This document shows, one piece after another, positions 25,086-32,129 of a stretch of DNA of 62,007 bases. This DNA comes from an uncultured Collinsella sp. (lineage in GTDB: Bacteria; Actinomycetota; Coriobacteriia; Coriobacteriales; Coriobacteriaceae): contig UQPP01000007.1 of the NCBI GenBank assembly GCA_900543025.1, forward strand, positions 1-62,007, read 5' to 3'. Under the pieces are notes generated by a model that was given only the letters and a program-made list of their open reading frames with translations, made no database searches and had not been told where the DNA came from. The translations under genes and the position numbers were made by a program. The first letter of the stretch is position 1; the number at the start of each line of letters is the position of its first letter.

Positions 25086-25811
25086 ATGGAGTACATGCAG
25101 GTCAACCGCGCCAACGGTCGTGCCGCCAATGAGCTGCGCCCCGTCAAGCTCACCCGTGGTGTTATGAAACATGCCCACGGCTCGTGCCTGGCCGAGTTTG
25201 GCGATACGCGCGTGCTGTGCGCTGCCACCATCGAGGAGGGCGTGCCGGGCTGGCGCAAGGGCGCCAAGGCCGGTTGGGTAACGGCGGAGTACGCCATGCT
25301 GCCGGCATCGACCGGCAAGCGCTGCAAGCGCGAGCATGCCAACCGCAAGGGCCGCTCCATGGAGATCGAGCGCCTCATCGGTCGCAGCCTGCGTACCGTC
25401 GTCAACATGAAGGCACTCGGCGAGTACACCGTTACCGTCGACTGCGACGTGATTCAGGCAGACGGCGGCACGCGAACGGCGAGCATTACCGGCGCCTGGG
25501 TGGCGCTGCACGACGCCTTTGCCATGTGGGCCGAGGCGGGTAAGCTCGAGCGCATTCCGCTCACGGGCCAGGTCGCCGCGATTTCCATGGGCGTTGTCGA
25601 CGGCAACACCCTGCTCGACCTGGATTATTCCGAGGACGGTCACGCCGAGGTCGACATGAACCTTGTCGCCACCGATACCGGTGAGATGATCGAGCTTCAG
25701 GGCACTGGCGAGCAGGCGCCCTTCGACCGCAAGCGCCTCAATTCCCTGCTCGATTTGGGCGACAAGGGCATTGCCGAGCTCATCGAACTCCAGCGCCAAG
25801 CTCTCGCCTAA
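25086..25811 (+). CDS. rph: Ribonuclease PH
   Basis: A 241-residue phosphorolytic 3'-5' exoribonuclease that trims tRNA 3' ends. Family blocks: RPVKLTRGVMKHAHGSCLAE, GDTRVLCAATIEEGVPGW, AEYAMLPASTGKR (phosphate/RNA contacts), RSLRTVVNM, VDCDVIQADGGTRTASITGA and LDLDYSEDGHAEVDMN. It is usually a hexamer of dimers. GAAAGGA precedes the ATG. It belongs to the murE-dtd run, but an REP-like repeat (25812-25844) begins directly after its stop codon. Confidence 0.97.
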   Translation: MEYMQVNRANGRAANELRPVKLTRGVMKHAHGSCLAEFGDTRVLCAATIEEGVPGWRKGAKAGWVTAEYAMLPASTGKRCKREHANRKGRSMEIERLIGRSLRTVVNMKALGEYTVTVDCDVIQADGGTRTASITGAWVALHDAFAMWAEAGKLERIPLTGQVAAISMGVVDGNTLLDLDYSEDGHAEVDMNLVATDTGEMIELQGTGEQAPFDRKRLNSLLDLGDKGIAELIELQRQALA

Positions 25812-25844
25812 CCTGCCAAAAAGGGACAGGTTTATTTTGGTAGG
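25812..25844. repeat. REP-like hairpin with GGGACAGGTT core (copy 1)
   Basis: Arms CCTGCCAAAA (25812-25821) and TTTTGGTAGG (25835-25844) flank AGGGACAGGTTTA. The same core within different but complementary arms recurs at 33699-33731. It starts immediately after the rph stop codon. Confidence 0.65.
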
Positions 25845-25953
25845 TTTTACCTGCGGAAACGCCGATAGATAAGGTTGATGCCACATGAAAGGGGAGACGC
25901 CGAAGGACCAGTCCCTTTTGCGTGACTTTGCTATACGGACAAGGAGGCCAGCT

Positions 25954-26595
25954 ATGGCACTTGAGAAGATCGACATCGACACCCTCGACCCGGCGGCGAC
26001 CATCGTCGTGGCAACGGGCAATGCCCATAAGCTCACCGAGATCGAGGCCATTTTGGGCAAGGTTATGCCCGAGGTTCGCTTTGTGGCGCTCGGCCAGCTG
26101 GGCGATTTTGAGGACCCCGAGGAAAACGGCACGACGTTTTTGGAGAACGCCATCATCAAGGCGCAGGCTGCCGTCGAAGAGACGGGCCTCATGGCCATTG
26201 CCGACGATTCGGGCCTGGTCGTCGACGCGCTGGACGGTGAGCCCGGTGTGTATAGCGCGCGCTACGCGGGCGTTCACGGCGACGATGCCGCCAACAATGC
26301 CAAGCTGCTCGTGAATCTGGAGGGCGTGGCCGACGAGGACCGCACTGCGCGCTTTATGAGCGTCGTCGCGCTCATCGACACGGACGGTTTGGTCACCTAT
26401 GGTGAGGGCGCCTGCGAGGGCGTTATCGCGCACGAGGGCCGCGGCGATCACGGCTTTGGCTACGACCCGCTGTTCCTGCCGGTCGACACGCCGGGCAAGA
26501 CCATGGCCGAGCTGACGGCGGACGAGAAGAACGCCATCAGCCATCGTTTCCACGCGCTCGAGCACCTATCCGCTAAACTGACGGGCGAGGAGTAG
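25954..26595 (+). CDS. rdgB: Non-canonical purine NTP pyrophosphatase (RdgB/HAM1)
   Basis: A 213-residue enzyme that hydrolyses ITP, dITP and XTP to monophosphates and keeps them out of DNA and RNA. Motifs: IVVATGNAHKLTEIEAIL at the N-terminus, TFLENAIIKAQAA, IADDSGLVVDALDGEPGVYS (metal-binding aspartates), GYDPLFLP and the end block NAISHRFHAL. AAGGAGG lies 6 nt before ATG 25954; the frame is open upstream to 25885. dtd begins 3 nt after its stop. Confidence 0.96.
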   Translation: MALEKIDIDTLDPAATIVVATGNAHKLTEIEAILGKVMPEVRFVALGQLGDFEDPEENGTTFLENAIIKAQAAVEETGLMAIADDSGLVVDALDGEPGVYSARYAGVHGDDAANNAKLLVNLEGVADEDRTARFMSVVALIDTDGLVTYGEGACEGVIAHEGRGDHGFGYDPLFLPVDTPGKTMAELTADEKNAISHRFHALEHLSAKLTGEE

Positions 26596-26598
26596 GCC

Positions 26599-27045
26599 GT
26601 GCGTGCGGTGGTGCAGCGCGTGCTCAACGCCGGCGTGACGGTCGACGGCGAGTGCGTGGGCAAAATTGGGCGCGGCTATCTGGTGCTACTGGGCGTTGGC
26701 CACGACGACACGTGCGCCGAGGCCGATAAGCTGTGGGGCAAGCTCCGGGGCTTGCGCATTAACGAGGACGAGAACGGCAAGACCAACCTGGCACTTGCCG
26801 ATGTCGACGGCGAGGTTCTCGTGGTGTCGCAGTTCACGCTGTTCGCCGATTGCCGTCACGGCCGCCGCCCATCGTTTACGGATGCCGGCGCCCCCGATGT
26901 CGCCAACGAGCTCTACGAGTACTTCCTGACGCTTGTGCGCGAGGACGTCGAGCACGTAGCGCATGGCATCTTCGGTGCCGACATGAAGGTCGATCTCGTC
27001 AACGATGGCCCATTCACCATCGTCTTGGACACCGACAACCTTTAG
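26599..27045 (+). CDS. dtd: D-aminoacyl-tRNA deacylase
   Basis: A 148-residue proofreading enzyme that removes D-amino acids (and glycine) from mischarged tRNA. Diagnostic motifs: MRAVVQRVLNAGVTVDG at the N-terminus, VSQFTLFADCRHGRRPSFTD with the SQFTL active-site motif, and NDGPFTI near the C-terminus (the Gly-cis-Pro motif). The GTG start at 26599 follows GAGGAG at 6 nt, which lies inside the end of rdgB, so translation is coupled. The first member of a dispersed hairpin family begins directly after its stop. Confidence 0.96.
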   Translation: MRAVVQRVLNAGVTVDGECVGKIGRGYLVLLGVGHDDTCAEADKLWGKLRGLRINEDENGKTNLALADVDGEVLVVSQFTLFADCRHGRRPSFTDAGAPDVANELYEYFLTLVREDVEHVAHGIFGADMKVDLVNDGPFTIVLDTDNL

Positions 27046-27192
27046 GTTACGCGGTTTTACCAAACCGCGTAACTACTCGACGCTGCACGGCCACCATTCG
27101 AGCCAATCTGTCGCTCAAACCGTCGCTCGCGTACAAAGTACGCGTCGCTCCTCTTTCGCGACACCTTGGCTCGAATGGTGGTCGTTCGCTGA
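27046..27192. repeat. Dispersed nested-repeat element, copy A
   Basis: In order: perfect hairpin GTTACGCGGTTT-TACC-AAACCGCGTAAC (27046-27073); the constant TCGACGCTGC; outer left arm GGCCACCATTCGAGCCAA (27089-27106); constant TCTGTCGCTCAA; inner hairpin CGCGTAC-AAA-GTACGCG (27128-27144) within CGTCGCTCGC and GTCGCTCCTC; outer right arm TTGGCTCGAATGGTGGTC (27166-27183, 17/18 complementary); and CGCTGACG. It starts one base after the dtd stop. Related copies are at 31686, 31778 and (reversed) 61757-61903. Confidence 0.85.
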
Positions 27193-27254
27193 CGTGAACT
27201 GGTCATGCGAGGTTGTCGTCTGGTACGTATTCGAGACGGGGCTTATTTAGCTAC

Positions 27255-27284
27255 TTGCGTATGGCCACAACAGGGTGCTATAGT
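27255..27284 (+). promoter_or_regulatory. Promoter of veg-ispE
   Basis: TTGCGT (27255-27260) and TATAGT (27279-27284), spacer 18 bp, 68 bp before the veg ATG. A good sigma-70-type match. Confidence 0.65.
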
Positions 27285-27304
27285 ATTAGAGTTTTGTCTA
27301 TCTT

Positions 27305-27324
27305 AGGGGTATTATCCCCTTTTT
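27305..27324 (+). terminator. Leader hairpin before veg (possible attenuator)
   Basis: AGGGG-TATTAT-CCCCT (27305-27320) is followed by TTTT, between the promoter and the veg ribosome binding site. Because it precedes the gene, it could be an attenuator rather than an end-of-operon terminator. Confidence 0.45.
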
Positions 27325-27351
27325 GAATTGCACCTTCTGGAGGCCCTGTTC

Positions 27352-27648
27352 ATGGAAGAGATGGAAGTCAATCACGTCGACGACATCCACGAGAAGCTGA
27401 CCGATATGGTGGGCGATCGCGTCAAGGTGAAGGCCAACATGGGCCGTACCCGCGTCGTCGAGCGCATGGGCACCATCAAGAGCGTCCACCCCGCCGTCTT
27501 TATCGTCGAGGTTGACGAGCGTCGCGGCCGCAAGTCGCGTCAGTCCTACCAGTACATCGATGTCCTCACCGGCCAGGTCGAGCTGTTCGACCCCGAGAGC
27601 GGCGAGCATATCTTTACCCCGCTCGGCAATCAGCTCGAGGAGCATTAA
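27352..27648 (+). CDS. veg: Veg family protein
   Basis: A 98-residue small basic/acidic protein of the Veg family (DUF1021), highly expressed in Bacillus and linked there to biofilm regulation; its molecular role is unsettled. The conserved centre is GDRVKVKANMGRTRVVERMG, then HPAVFIVEVDERRGRKSRQSY and YIDVLTGQVEL. ATG 27352 follows TGGAGG at 7 nt, so the longer frame from 27328 is rejected. ispE begins 2 nt after its stop, an arrangement (veg-ispE) shared with Firmicutes. Confidence 0.92.
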   Translation: MEEMEVNHVDDIHEKLTDMVGDRVKVKANMGRTRVVERMGTIKSVHPAVFIVEVDERRGRKSRQSYQYIDVLTGQVELFDPESGEHIFTPLGNQLEEH

Positions 27649-27650
27649 CG

Positions 27651-28547
27651 GTGACCGATCGGTCCCTGACTCTTTCCGCGCCGGCAAAGATTAACCTCTA
27701 CCTGGGGGTTCATACCGAGCGCGATGACCGCGGCTACCACAGGGTCGATTCCCTGATGGCAGCCGTCGGTCTTTCCGATACCGTGACGGTCACGCCGGCG
27801 CAGGCGCTGACCGTCCAGACGGTTCCGGCATCAGATTTTCCCATGCAAAAGAATACGGCGTATCGGGCTGCGGTTGCTATGGCCGAGCATTATGGTCGCG
27901 AGGCAAACATCTGCGTGACGATTGAGAAGCGCATTCCATTGTGCGCCGGTTTGGGCGGCCCCTCGACGGATGCGGCCGCGGTCATTGTCGCCTTGGCGGA
28001 GCTCTGGGGCATTGATCGCACCGACCCCGTGCTCGATGACATTGCGCGGGGCATTGGTGCCGACGTCCCGTTCTTTTTGCACGCGAGCCCTGCGTTTTAC
28101 ATAGGTGGGGGAGACGTGCTGGCAACTGAGTACCCCGCGCTGCCCGCGACGCCCGTCGTGCTGGTCAAGCCGCGCGAGGCAAGCGTTTCGACAATTGAAG
28201 CCTATCGACGTTTTGACGAGGCCCCGGTGCCTGCGGACAAGCCCGGCGCGATAGCTTCTGCCTTGCGTGCTGGTGATGCCGAGACGGCATATGCACTCAT
28301 CCATAACAACCTTGGTGTCATTTCCGCACAGATGGAGTCGCAGATTCAAACGGTCCTCGACTGGCTGCGTAAACAGGACGGAACCGTTGCTGTAGATGTG
28401 TGCGGATCGGGTGCCTGCTCGTTTGCCATTTGCGACACCGCTGCCACGGCCGAAAGGCTTGCCGATGCTGCCCAGCAAAGTGGCTGGTGGGCCTGCGCGA
28501 CTGAGCTTATTCCCAACACGGGTCAAATCGACGCGCCAAAGAAATAA
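27651..28547 (+). CDS. ispE: 4-diphosphocytidyl-2-C-methyl-D-erythritol kinase
   Basis: A 298-residue GHMP kinase for the fourth step of the MEP isoprenoid pathway: it phosphorylates CDP-methylerythritol with ATP. Motif 1 is LSAPAKINLYLGVHTERDD; the ATP loop is PLCAGLGGPSTDAAAVI near residue 100 (the usual form is GLGGGSSDA, so one Gly is Pro here); the C-terminal motif is VDVCGSGACSFAI. The GTG start has GAGGAG 8 nt upstream inside the end of veg. ispD and ispF of the same pathway are at 48.5-49.7 kb. Confidence 0.95.
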   Translation: MTDRSLTLSAPAKINLYLGVHTERDDRGYHRVDSLMAAVGLSDTVTVTPAQALTVQTVPASDFPMQKNTAYRAAVAMAEHYGREANICVTIEKRIPLCAGLGGPSTDAAAVIVALAELWGIDRTDPVLDDIARGIGADVPFFLHASPAFYIGGGDVLATEYPALPATPVVLVKPREASVSTIEAYRRFDEAPVPADKPGAIASALRAGDAETAYALIHNNLGVISAQMESQIQTVLDWLRKQDGTVAVDVCGSGACSFAICDTAATAERLADAAQQSGWWACATELIPNTGQIDAPKK

Positions 28548-28596
28548 AAATTTCTCTAGCACGCGGCGAAAATCTTTGTTACTATAGTCGAGCTAA

Positions 28597-28670
28597 CGGG
28601 TTGTGGCTCAGTTTGGTAGAGCACTGCGTTCGGGACGCAGGGGTCGCTGGTTCAAATCCAGTCAACCCGA
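28597..28670 (+). tRNA. tRNA-Pro (anticodon CGG)
   Basis: Acceptor CGGGTTG / CAACCCG; anticodon stem CTGCG / CGCAG with loop TTCGGGA (CGG); T-arm CTGGTTCAAATCCAG; CCA encoded at 28671-28673. A TATAGT at 28583-28588 may be its -10 box. Confidence 0.96.
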
Positions 28671-28684
28671 CCAGAGCATGAGGA

Positions 28685-28712
28685 GGGACCGCTTCTTGCG
28701 GTCCCTTTTTTT
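28685..28712 (+). terminator. Terminator of tRNA-Pro
   Basis: GGGACCGC-TTCTT-GCGGTCCC (28685-28705) followed by seven T, 12 nt after the encoded CCA. Confidence 0.93.
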
Positions 28713-28720
28713 AGCTAGTG

Positions 28721-28749
28721 TTGTGATACCGCGATACCCGCGGTATACT
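28721..28749 (+). promoter_or_regulatory. tatA promoter with palindromic operator
   Basis: TTGTGA (28721-28726), 17-bp spacer, TATACT (28744-28749). The spacer and -10 contain an inverted repeat ATACCGCG-ATACC-CGCGGTAT, placed like a repressor site. Confidence 0.6.
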
Positions 28750-28785
28750 CATTCGAGCTTGTCTCGCTGTATTGTGGAGGTCTAC

Positions 28786-29061
28786 ATGTTTGGACTGAGG
28801 GCTCCTGAGCTCATCATTATTCTCGTCGTTGTCCTGATTATCTTCGGGCCCAAGAACCTGCCGAAGCTCGGCAAGTCCCTCGGCTCTACCGTCAAGAATA
28901 TCCGCGAGGGTATGGAGGGCGACGATAAGGCCGAGACCAAGCAGGCCGAGGAGGTCGTGGTCGAGCAGTCCGAGGAGGACAAGGAGATCGCTGAGCTCGA
29001 GGCCAAGCTCGCTGCTGCCAAGAAGAAGCAGGCAGAGGACAGCGACGCGGACGCAGAGTAG
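28786..29061 (+). CDS. tatA: Sec-independent protein translocase subunit TatA
   Basis: A 91-residue TatA/E-type protein that forms the pore-like assembly of the twin-arginine export pathway in the membrane. One N-terminal helix (PELIIILVVVLIIFGP) is followed by the FGPKNLPKLGKSLG hinge and amphipathic helix, then a charged tail rich in Glu, Lys and Ala that is probably helical. TGGAGG lies 5 nt before ATG 28786. It is a monocistron between two terminators; tatC and tatB are not in the window. Its own promoter carries a palindrome that could bind a regulator. Confidence 0.93.
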   Translation: MFGLRAPELIIILVVVLIIFGPKNLPKLGKSLGSTVKNIREGMEGDDKAETKQAEEVVVEQSEEDKEIAELEAKLAAAKKKQAEDSDADAE

Positions 29062-29086
29062 TCCCATCCCTTTGGGGTGAGCACCT

Positions 29087-29120
29087 GACCGGCTTGCCCG
29101 CAGGCTAGCCGGTCTTTTTC
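29087..29120 (+). terminator. Terminator of tatA
   Basis: Arms from GACCGGC and GCCGGTC (29087-29114) around CGCA, followed by TTTTT. Confidence 0.9.
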
Positions 29121-29167
29121 GTTTTGTTGACAGTTGATTGTTTGATCAGAGTTGGGGAGATATCCGT

Positions 29168-29638
29168 ATGGACGCAAGCCAGATCGTACTGACCGCTGAG
29201 GGCCGCCAGAAGCTCGTCGAGGAGCTCGCCTGGCGTGAGGGCGATTACGCCAAGGAGATCGTCGAGGACATCAAGGAAGCCCGCGCGTTCGGCGACCTTT
29301 CGGAGAACTCCGAGTACGATGCCGCCAAGGACAAGCAGGCCCAGAATGCTGCTCGTATCGCCGAGATCCAGGCCATTCTTGCCAACGCTCAGGTTGCTGC
29401 CACCACGGGCGATCTGACCGTCTCCATCGGTTCCACCGTTTCGCTGATTGATCCCAACGGCGAGGTCATGGAAGTCACGCTCGTCGGTACCACCGAGACC
29501 AACTCGCTCGAGCACAAGATTTCCAACGAGTCTCCGGTCGGTCACGCCATCATCGGTCACGGCGAGGGTGATTCCGTCGAGGTCGTTACGCCTTCCGGCA
29601 AGACTCGCGTCTACACCATCGCCAAGATCGCACGCTAG
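29168..29638 (+). CDS. greA: Transcription elongation factor GreA
   Basis: A 156-residue factor that binds RNA polymerase through the secondary channel and triggers cleavage of backtracked RNA. The N-terminal coiled coil carries the acidic tip EARAFGDLSENSEYDAAKDK near residue 40. The C-terminal FKBP-like domain has GSTVSLID, YTIAKIAR and the SPVGHAIIGH block. GGGGAG lies 8 nt before ATG 29168. Terminators on both sides indicate a single-gene transcript. Confidence 0.97.
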   Translation: MDASQIVLTAEGRQKLVEELAWREGDYAKEIVEDIKEARAFGDLSENSEYDAAKDKQAQNAARIAEIQAILANAQVAATTGDLTVSIGSTVSLIDPNGEVMEVTLVGTTETNSLEHKISNESPVGHAIIGHGEGDSVEVVTPSGKTRVYTIAKIAR

Positions 29639-29666
29639 ACCACGGTCCCGCGTAAAGGTATGTTTT

Positions 29667-29702
29667 CGCTCCCTGGGACCGAATCCTGGGGAGCGTTTTA
29701 GT
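29667..29702 (+). terminator. Terminator of greA
   Basis: CGCTCCC (29667-29673) pairs with GGGAGCG (29689-29695), with GGGACC/GGTCCC complementarity nearby, followed by TTTTAGTTT. It ends about 15 nt before lysS. Confidence 0.75.
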
Positions 29703-29717
29703 TTGAGGAGCTAACTT

Positions 29718-31682
29718 ATGGCAGAGAACCAGAACGCCGCCGATCAGGCATCGACGCTCAACGACGAGCGCGCCACCCGCCTGGCCAAGCGCGCCGCCCT
29801 GTTCGAGGCGGGCCAGAACCCCTATCCCGAGCACTCTGAGCTTGAGGACTACGTCGCCGATATCGAGGCTAAGTACGCTGAGCTTGCCGATGGCGAGGAC
29901 ACCGAGGACGTCGTGAAGATCGCTGGCCGTGTGGTCGCCAAGCGCGGTCAGGGCAAGATCATGTTCATCGTCGTGCGCGATGCGACTGCCGAGATTCAGC
30001 TGTTCTGCCGCATCAACGACATGGACGAGGCTGCCTGGAGTACGCTCAAGGCCCTCGACCTGGGCGACATCCTGGGCGTGACCGGCGTGGTCGTGCGCAC
30101 CCAGCGTGGCCAGCTTTCCGTTGCCCCTAAGAGCGCGACCCTGCTTGCCAAGGCCGTTCGTCCGCTGCCCGAGAAGTTCCACGGTCTTTCCGACAAGGAG
30201 ACCCGCTATCGCCAGCGCTATGTTGACCTGATCGCCAACGACGACGTTCGCGAGACCTTCCGTAAGCGTTCGCAGATTCTCTCCACCTTCCGTCGCTTTA
30301 TGGAGTCCGACGGCTACATGGAGGTCGAGACCCCCATCCTGCAGACCATCCAGGGCGGCGCTACTGCCAAGCCGTTCATTACCCACTTCAACGCGCTCGA
30401 TCAGGAGTGCTACCTGCGTATTGCCACCGAGCTGCACCTCAAGCGCTGCATCGTCGGTGGTTTTGAGCGCGTGTTCGAGATCGGCCGCATCTTCCGTAAC
30501 GAGGGCATGGACCTCACCCACAACCCCGAGTTCACCACGATGGAGGCCTACCGTGCCTTCTCCGACCTCGAGGGCATGAAGGCGCTCGCCCAGGGCGTCA
30601 TTAAGGCGGCTAACAAGGCCATCGGCAACCCCGAGGTCATCGAGTACCAGGGCCAGACCATCGACCTTTCTGGTGAGTGGGCCAGCCGTCCCATGACCGA
30701 CATCGTCTCCGATGTGCTCGGCAAGCAGGTCACCATCGACACGCCGGTCGAGGAGCTTGCTTCCGCCGCGCGCGAGAAGGGCCTGGAGATTAAGCCCGAG
30801 TGGACCGCCGGCAAGATTATCGCCGAGATCTACGATGAGCTGGGCGAGGACACCATCGTCAACCCGACCTTCGTGTGCGATTACCCCATCGAGGTCAGCC
30901 CGCTTGCCAAGCGTTTTGAGGACGACCCGCGCCTGACGCACCGCTTTGAGCTGGTTATTGCCGGCCACGAGTACGCCAACGCGTTCTCCGAGCTCAACGA
31001 CCCGGTCGACCAGGCCGAGCGCTTTGCCGCCCAGATGGCCGAGAAGGCCGGCGGCGACGATGAGGCCATGGAGTATGACGAGGACTACGTGCGCGCCCTC
31101 GAGTACGGTATGCCTCCCGCGGGCGGTATTGGCATTGGTATCGACCGCGTGGTCATGCTGCTTACCAACCAGGCTTCTATCCGCGACGTGCTGCTGTTCC
31201 CGCACATGAAGCCCGAGAAGGGTTTCCAGTCCGGTGCCGCTGCCGCCAAGGCTGCCGAGGCCGGCAACGCCGCGAGCCCATTCGTTAAGTCGCTTAAGCC
31301 CACGCTCGATTACTCCAAGATCGCCGTTGAGCCGCTGTTTGAGGAGTTCGTCGACTTTGATACCTTCTCCAAGAGCGACTTCCGCGCTGTGAAGGTCAAG
31401 GCATGCGAGGCCGTCAAGAAGTCCAAGAAGCTGCTGAACTTTACGCTCGACGACGGCACCGGCACCGACCGCACCATCCTCTCCGGTATTCACGCTTATT
31501 ACGAGCCCGAGGACCTGGTTGGCAAGACCTTGCTCGCCATCACCAACCTGCCTCCGCGCAAGATGATGGGCATTCCCAGCTGCGGCATGCTCATCAGTGC
31601 CATCCACGAGGAGGAGGGCGAGGAGCGTCTCAACCTGATCCAGCTCGACGCCTCCATCCCCGCCGGCGCAAAGATGTACTAA
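29718..31682 (+). CDS. lysS: Lysyl-tRNA synthetase (class II) with C-terminal tRNA-binding domain
   Basis: A 654-residue class II LysRS. The catalytic core (about residues 1-505) shows the OB-fold anticodon domain (VKIAGRVVAKRGQGKIMF), motif 2 (FEIGRIFRNEGMDLTHNPEF) and motif 3 (GGIGIGIDRVVMLLT). After a linker rich in Ala and Lys, residues about 540-654 form an extra EMAP/Arc1p-type tRNA-binding domain (FSKSDFRAVKVKACEAVKKS, DRTILSGI, LLAITNLPPRKMMGIPS, GMLISAIHEE), the module more often found on MetRS. The fusion should increase general tRNA affinity (inference). GAGGAG precedes the ATG. A hairpin repeat starts 4 nt after the stop. Confidence 0.96.
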   Translation: MAENQNAADQASTLNDERATRLAKRAALFEAGQNPYPEHSELEDYVADIEAKYAELADGEDTEDVVKIAGRVVAKRGQGKIMFIVVRDATAEIQLFCRINDMDEAAWSTLKALDLGDILGVTGVVVRTQRGQLSVAPKSATLLAKAVRPLPEKFHGLSDKETRYRQRYVDLIANDDVRETFRKRSQILSTFRRFMESDGYMEVETPILQTIQGGATAKPFITHFNALDQECYLRIATELHLKRCIVGGFERVFEIGRIFRNEGMDLTHNPEFTTMEAYRAFSDLEGMKALAQGVIKAANKAIGNPEVIEYQGQTIDLSGEWASRPMTDIVSDVLGKQVTIDTPVEELASAAREKGLEIKPEWTAGKIIAEIYDELGEDTIVNPTFVCDYPIEVSPLAKRFEDDPRLTHRFELVIAGHEYANAFSELNDPVDQAERFAAQMAEKAGGDDEAMEYDEDYVRALEYGMPPAGGIGIGIDRVVMLLTNQASIRDVLLFPHMKPEKGFQSGAAAAKAAEAGNAASPFVKSLKPTLDYSKIAVEPLFEEFVDFDTFSKSDFRAVKVKACEAVKKSKKLLNFTLDDGTGTDRTILSGIHAYYEPEDLVGKTLLAITNLPPRKMMGIPSCGMLISAIHEEEGEERLNLIQLDASIPAGAKMY

Positions 31683-31685
31683 CTA

Positions 31686-31775
31686 GTTACGCGGTTCTAC
31701 GAACCGCGTAACGGCTCGACGCTGCGCGGGCCGCATTTGGACAATCTGACGTTCAACTTCAAGGGCGCGACCTAG
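31686..31775. repeat. Dispersed nested-repeat element, copy B (left half only)
   Basis: Hairpin GTTACGCGGTT-CTACG-AACCGCGTAAC (31686-31712), then CTCGACGCTGCGCGGGCC, a different left arm around CGCATTTGGA, and the constant CAATCTGACGTTCAA. The right arm is missing: copy C begins soon after. This suggests truncation by insertion or recombination between copies. Confidence 0.8.
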
Positions 31776-31777
31776 GT

Positions 31778-31935
31778 GGTTACGCGGGTTTACCAACCCG
31801 CGTAACCAGTTGACGCTGCGCGCCGCCCAGGGCGACAATTTGTCATTCAAAAGGCAAGGCATGACCAGAAGGTCTATGCCTTGCCTTTTTCATGCCAACT
31901 TGTTCGCCCTGGGCGGCGCTCGCTGGCGTTGCCAA
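31778..31935. repeat. Dispersed nested-repeat element, copy C
   Basis: Hairpin GGTTACGCGGGT-TTACC-ACCCGCGTAACC type (31778-31807); TTGACGCTGCGC; outer left arm GCCGCCCAGGGCGACAA (31822-31838); constant TTTGTCATTCAA; inner hairpin AAAAGGCAAGGCAT / ATGCCTTGCCTTTT (31849-31890); outer right arm TTGTTCGCCCTGGGCGGC (31900-31917); then CGCTGGCG. Both arms differ from copy A but still pair. Confidence 0.85.
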
Positions 31936-31955
31936 AACATCGGCGTTGCCGGAGT

Positions 31956-32009
31956 AGTCATTGGGGACGTTCTTGTTTGACTGGTCATTTAAGAACGTCC
32001 CCAATGACT
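31956..32009. repeat. Perfect 19-bp inverted repeat with GGGGACGTTCTT
   Basis: AGTCATTGGGGACGTTCTT (31956-31974) and AAGAACGTCCCCAATGACT (31991-32009) are perfect complements around a 16-nt loop. It directly follows copy C in the 447-bp gap after lysS, where I see no gene. Confidence 0.75.
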
Positions 32010-32129
32010 AGGGGGTCTACCGACGCATTGGGGGTTTGCGCCTTCCATGCATGACAGCCGTCTCTTTTATGTTTCCTTTAGCCGTTGCTGCCTAGGATGG
32101 GGGTTAGTCGGTAGGAAGGGAGCGTCTAT

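Noticed and set aside
29586..31607. 673-codon open frame antisense to lysS
   Set aside because: Shadow frame of lysS with biased Leu/Asp/Val composition.
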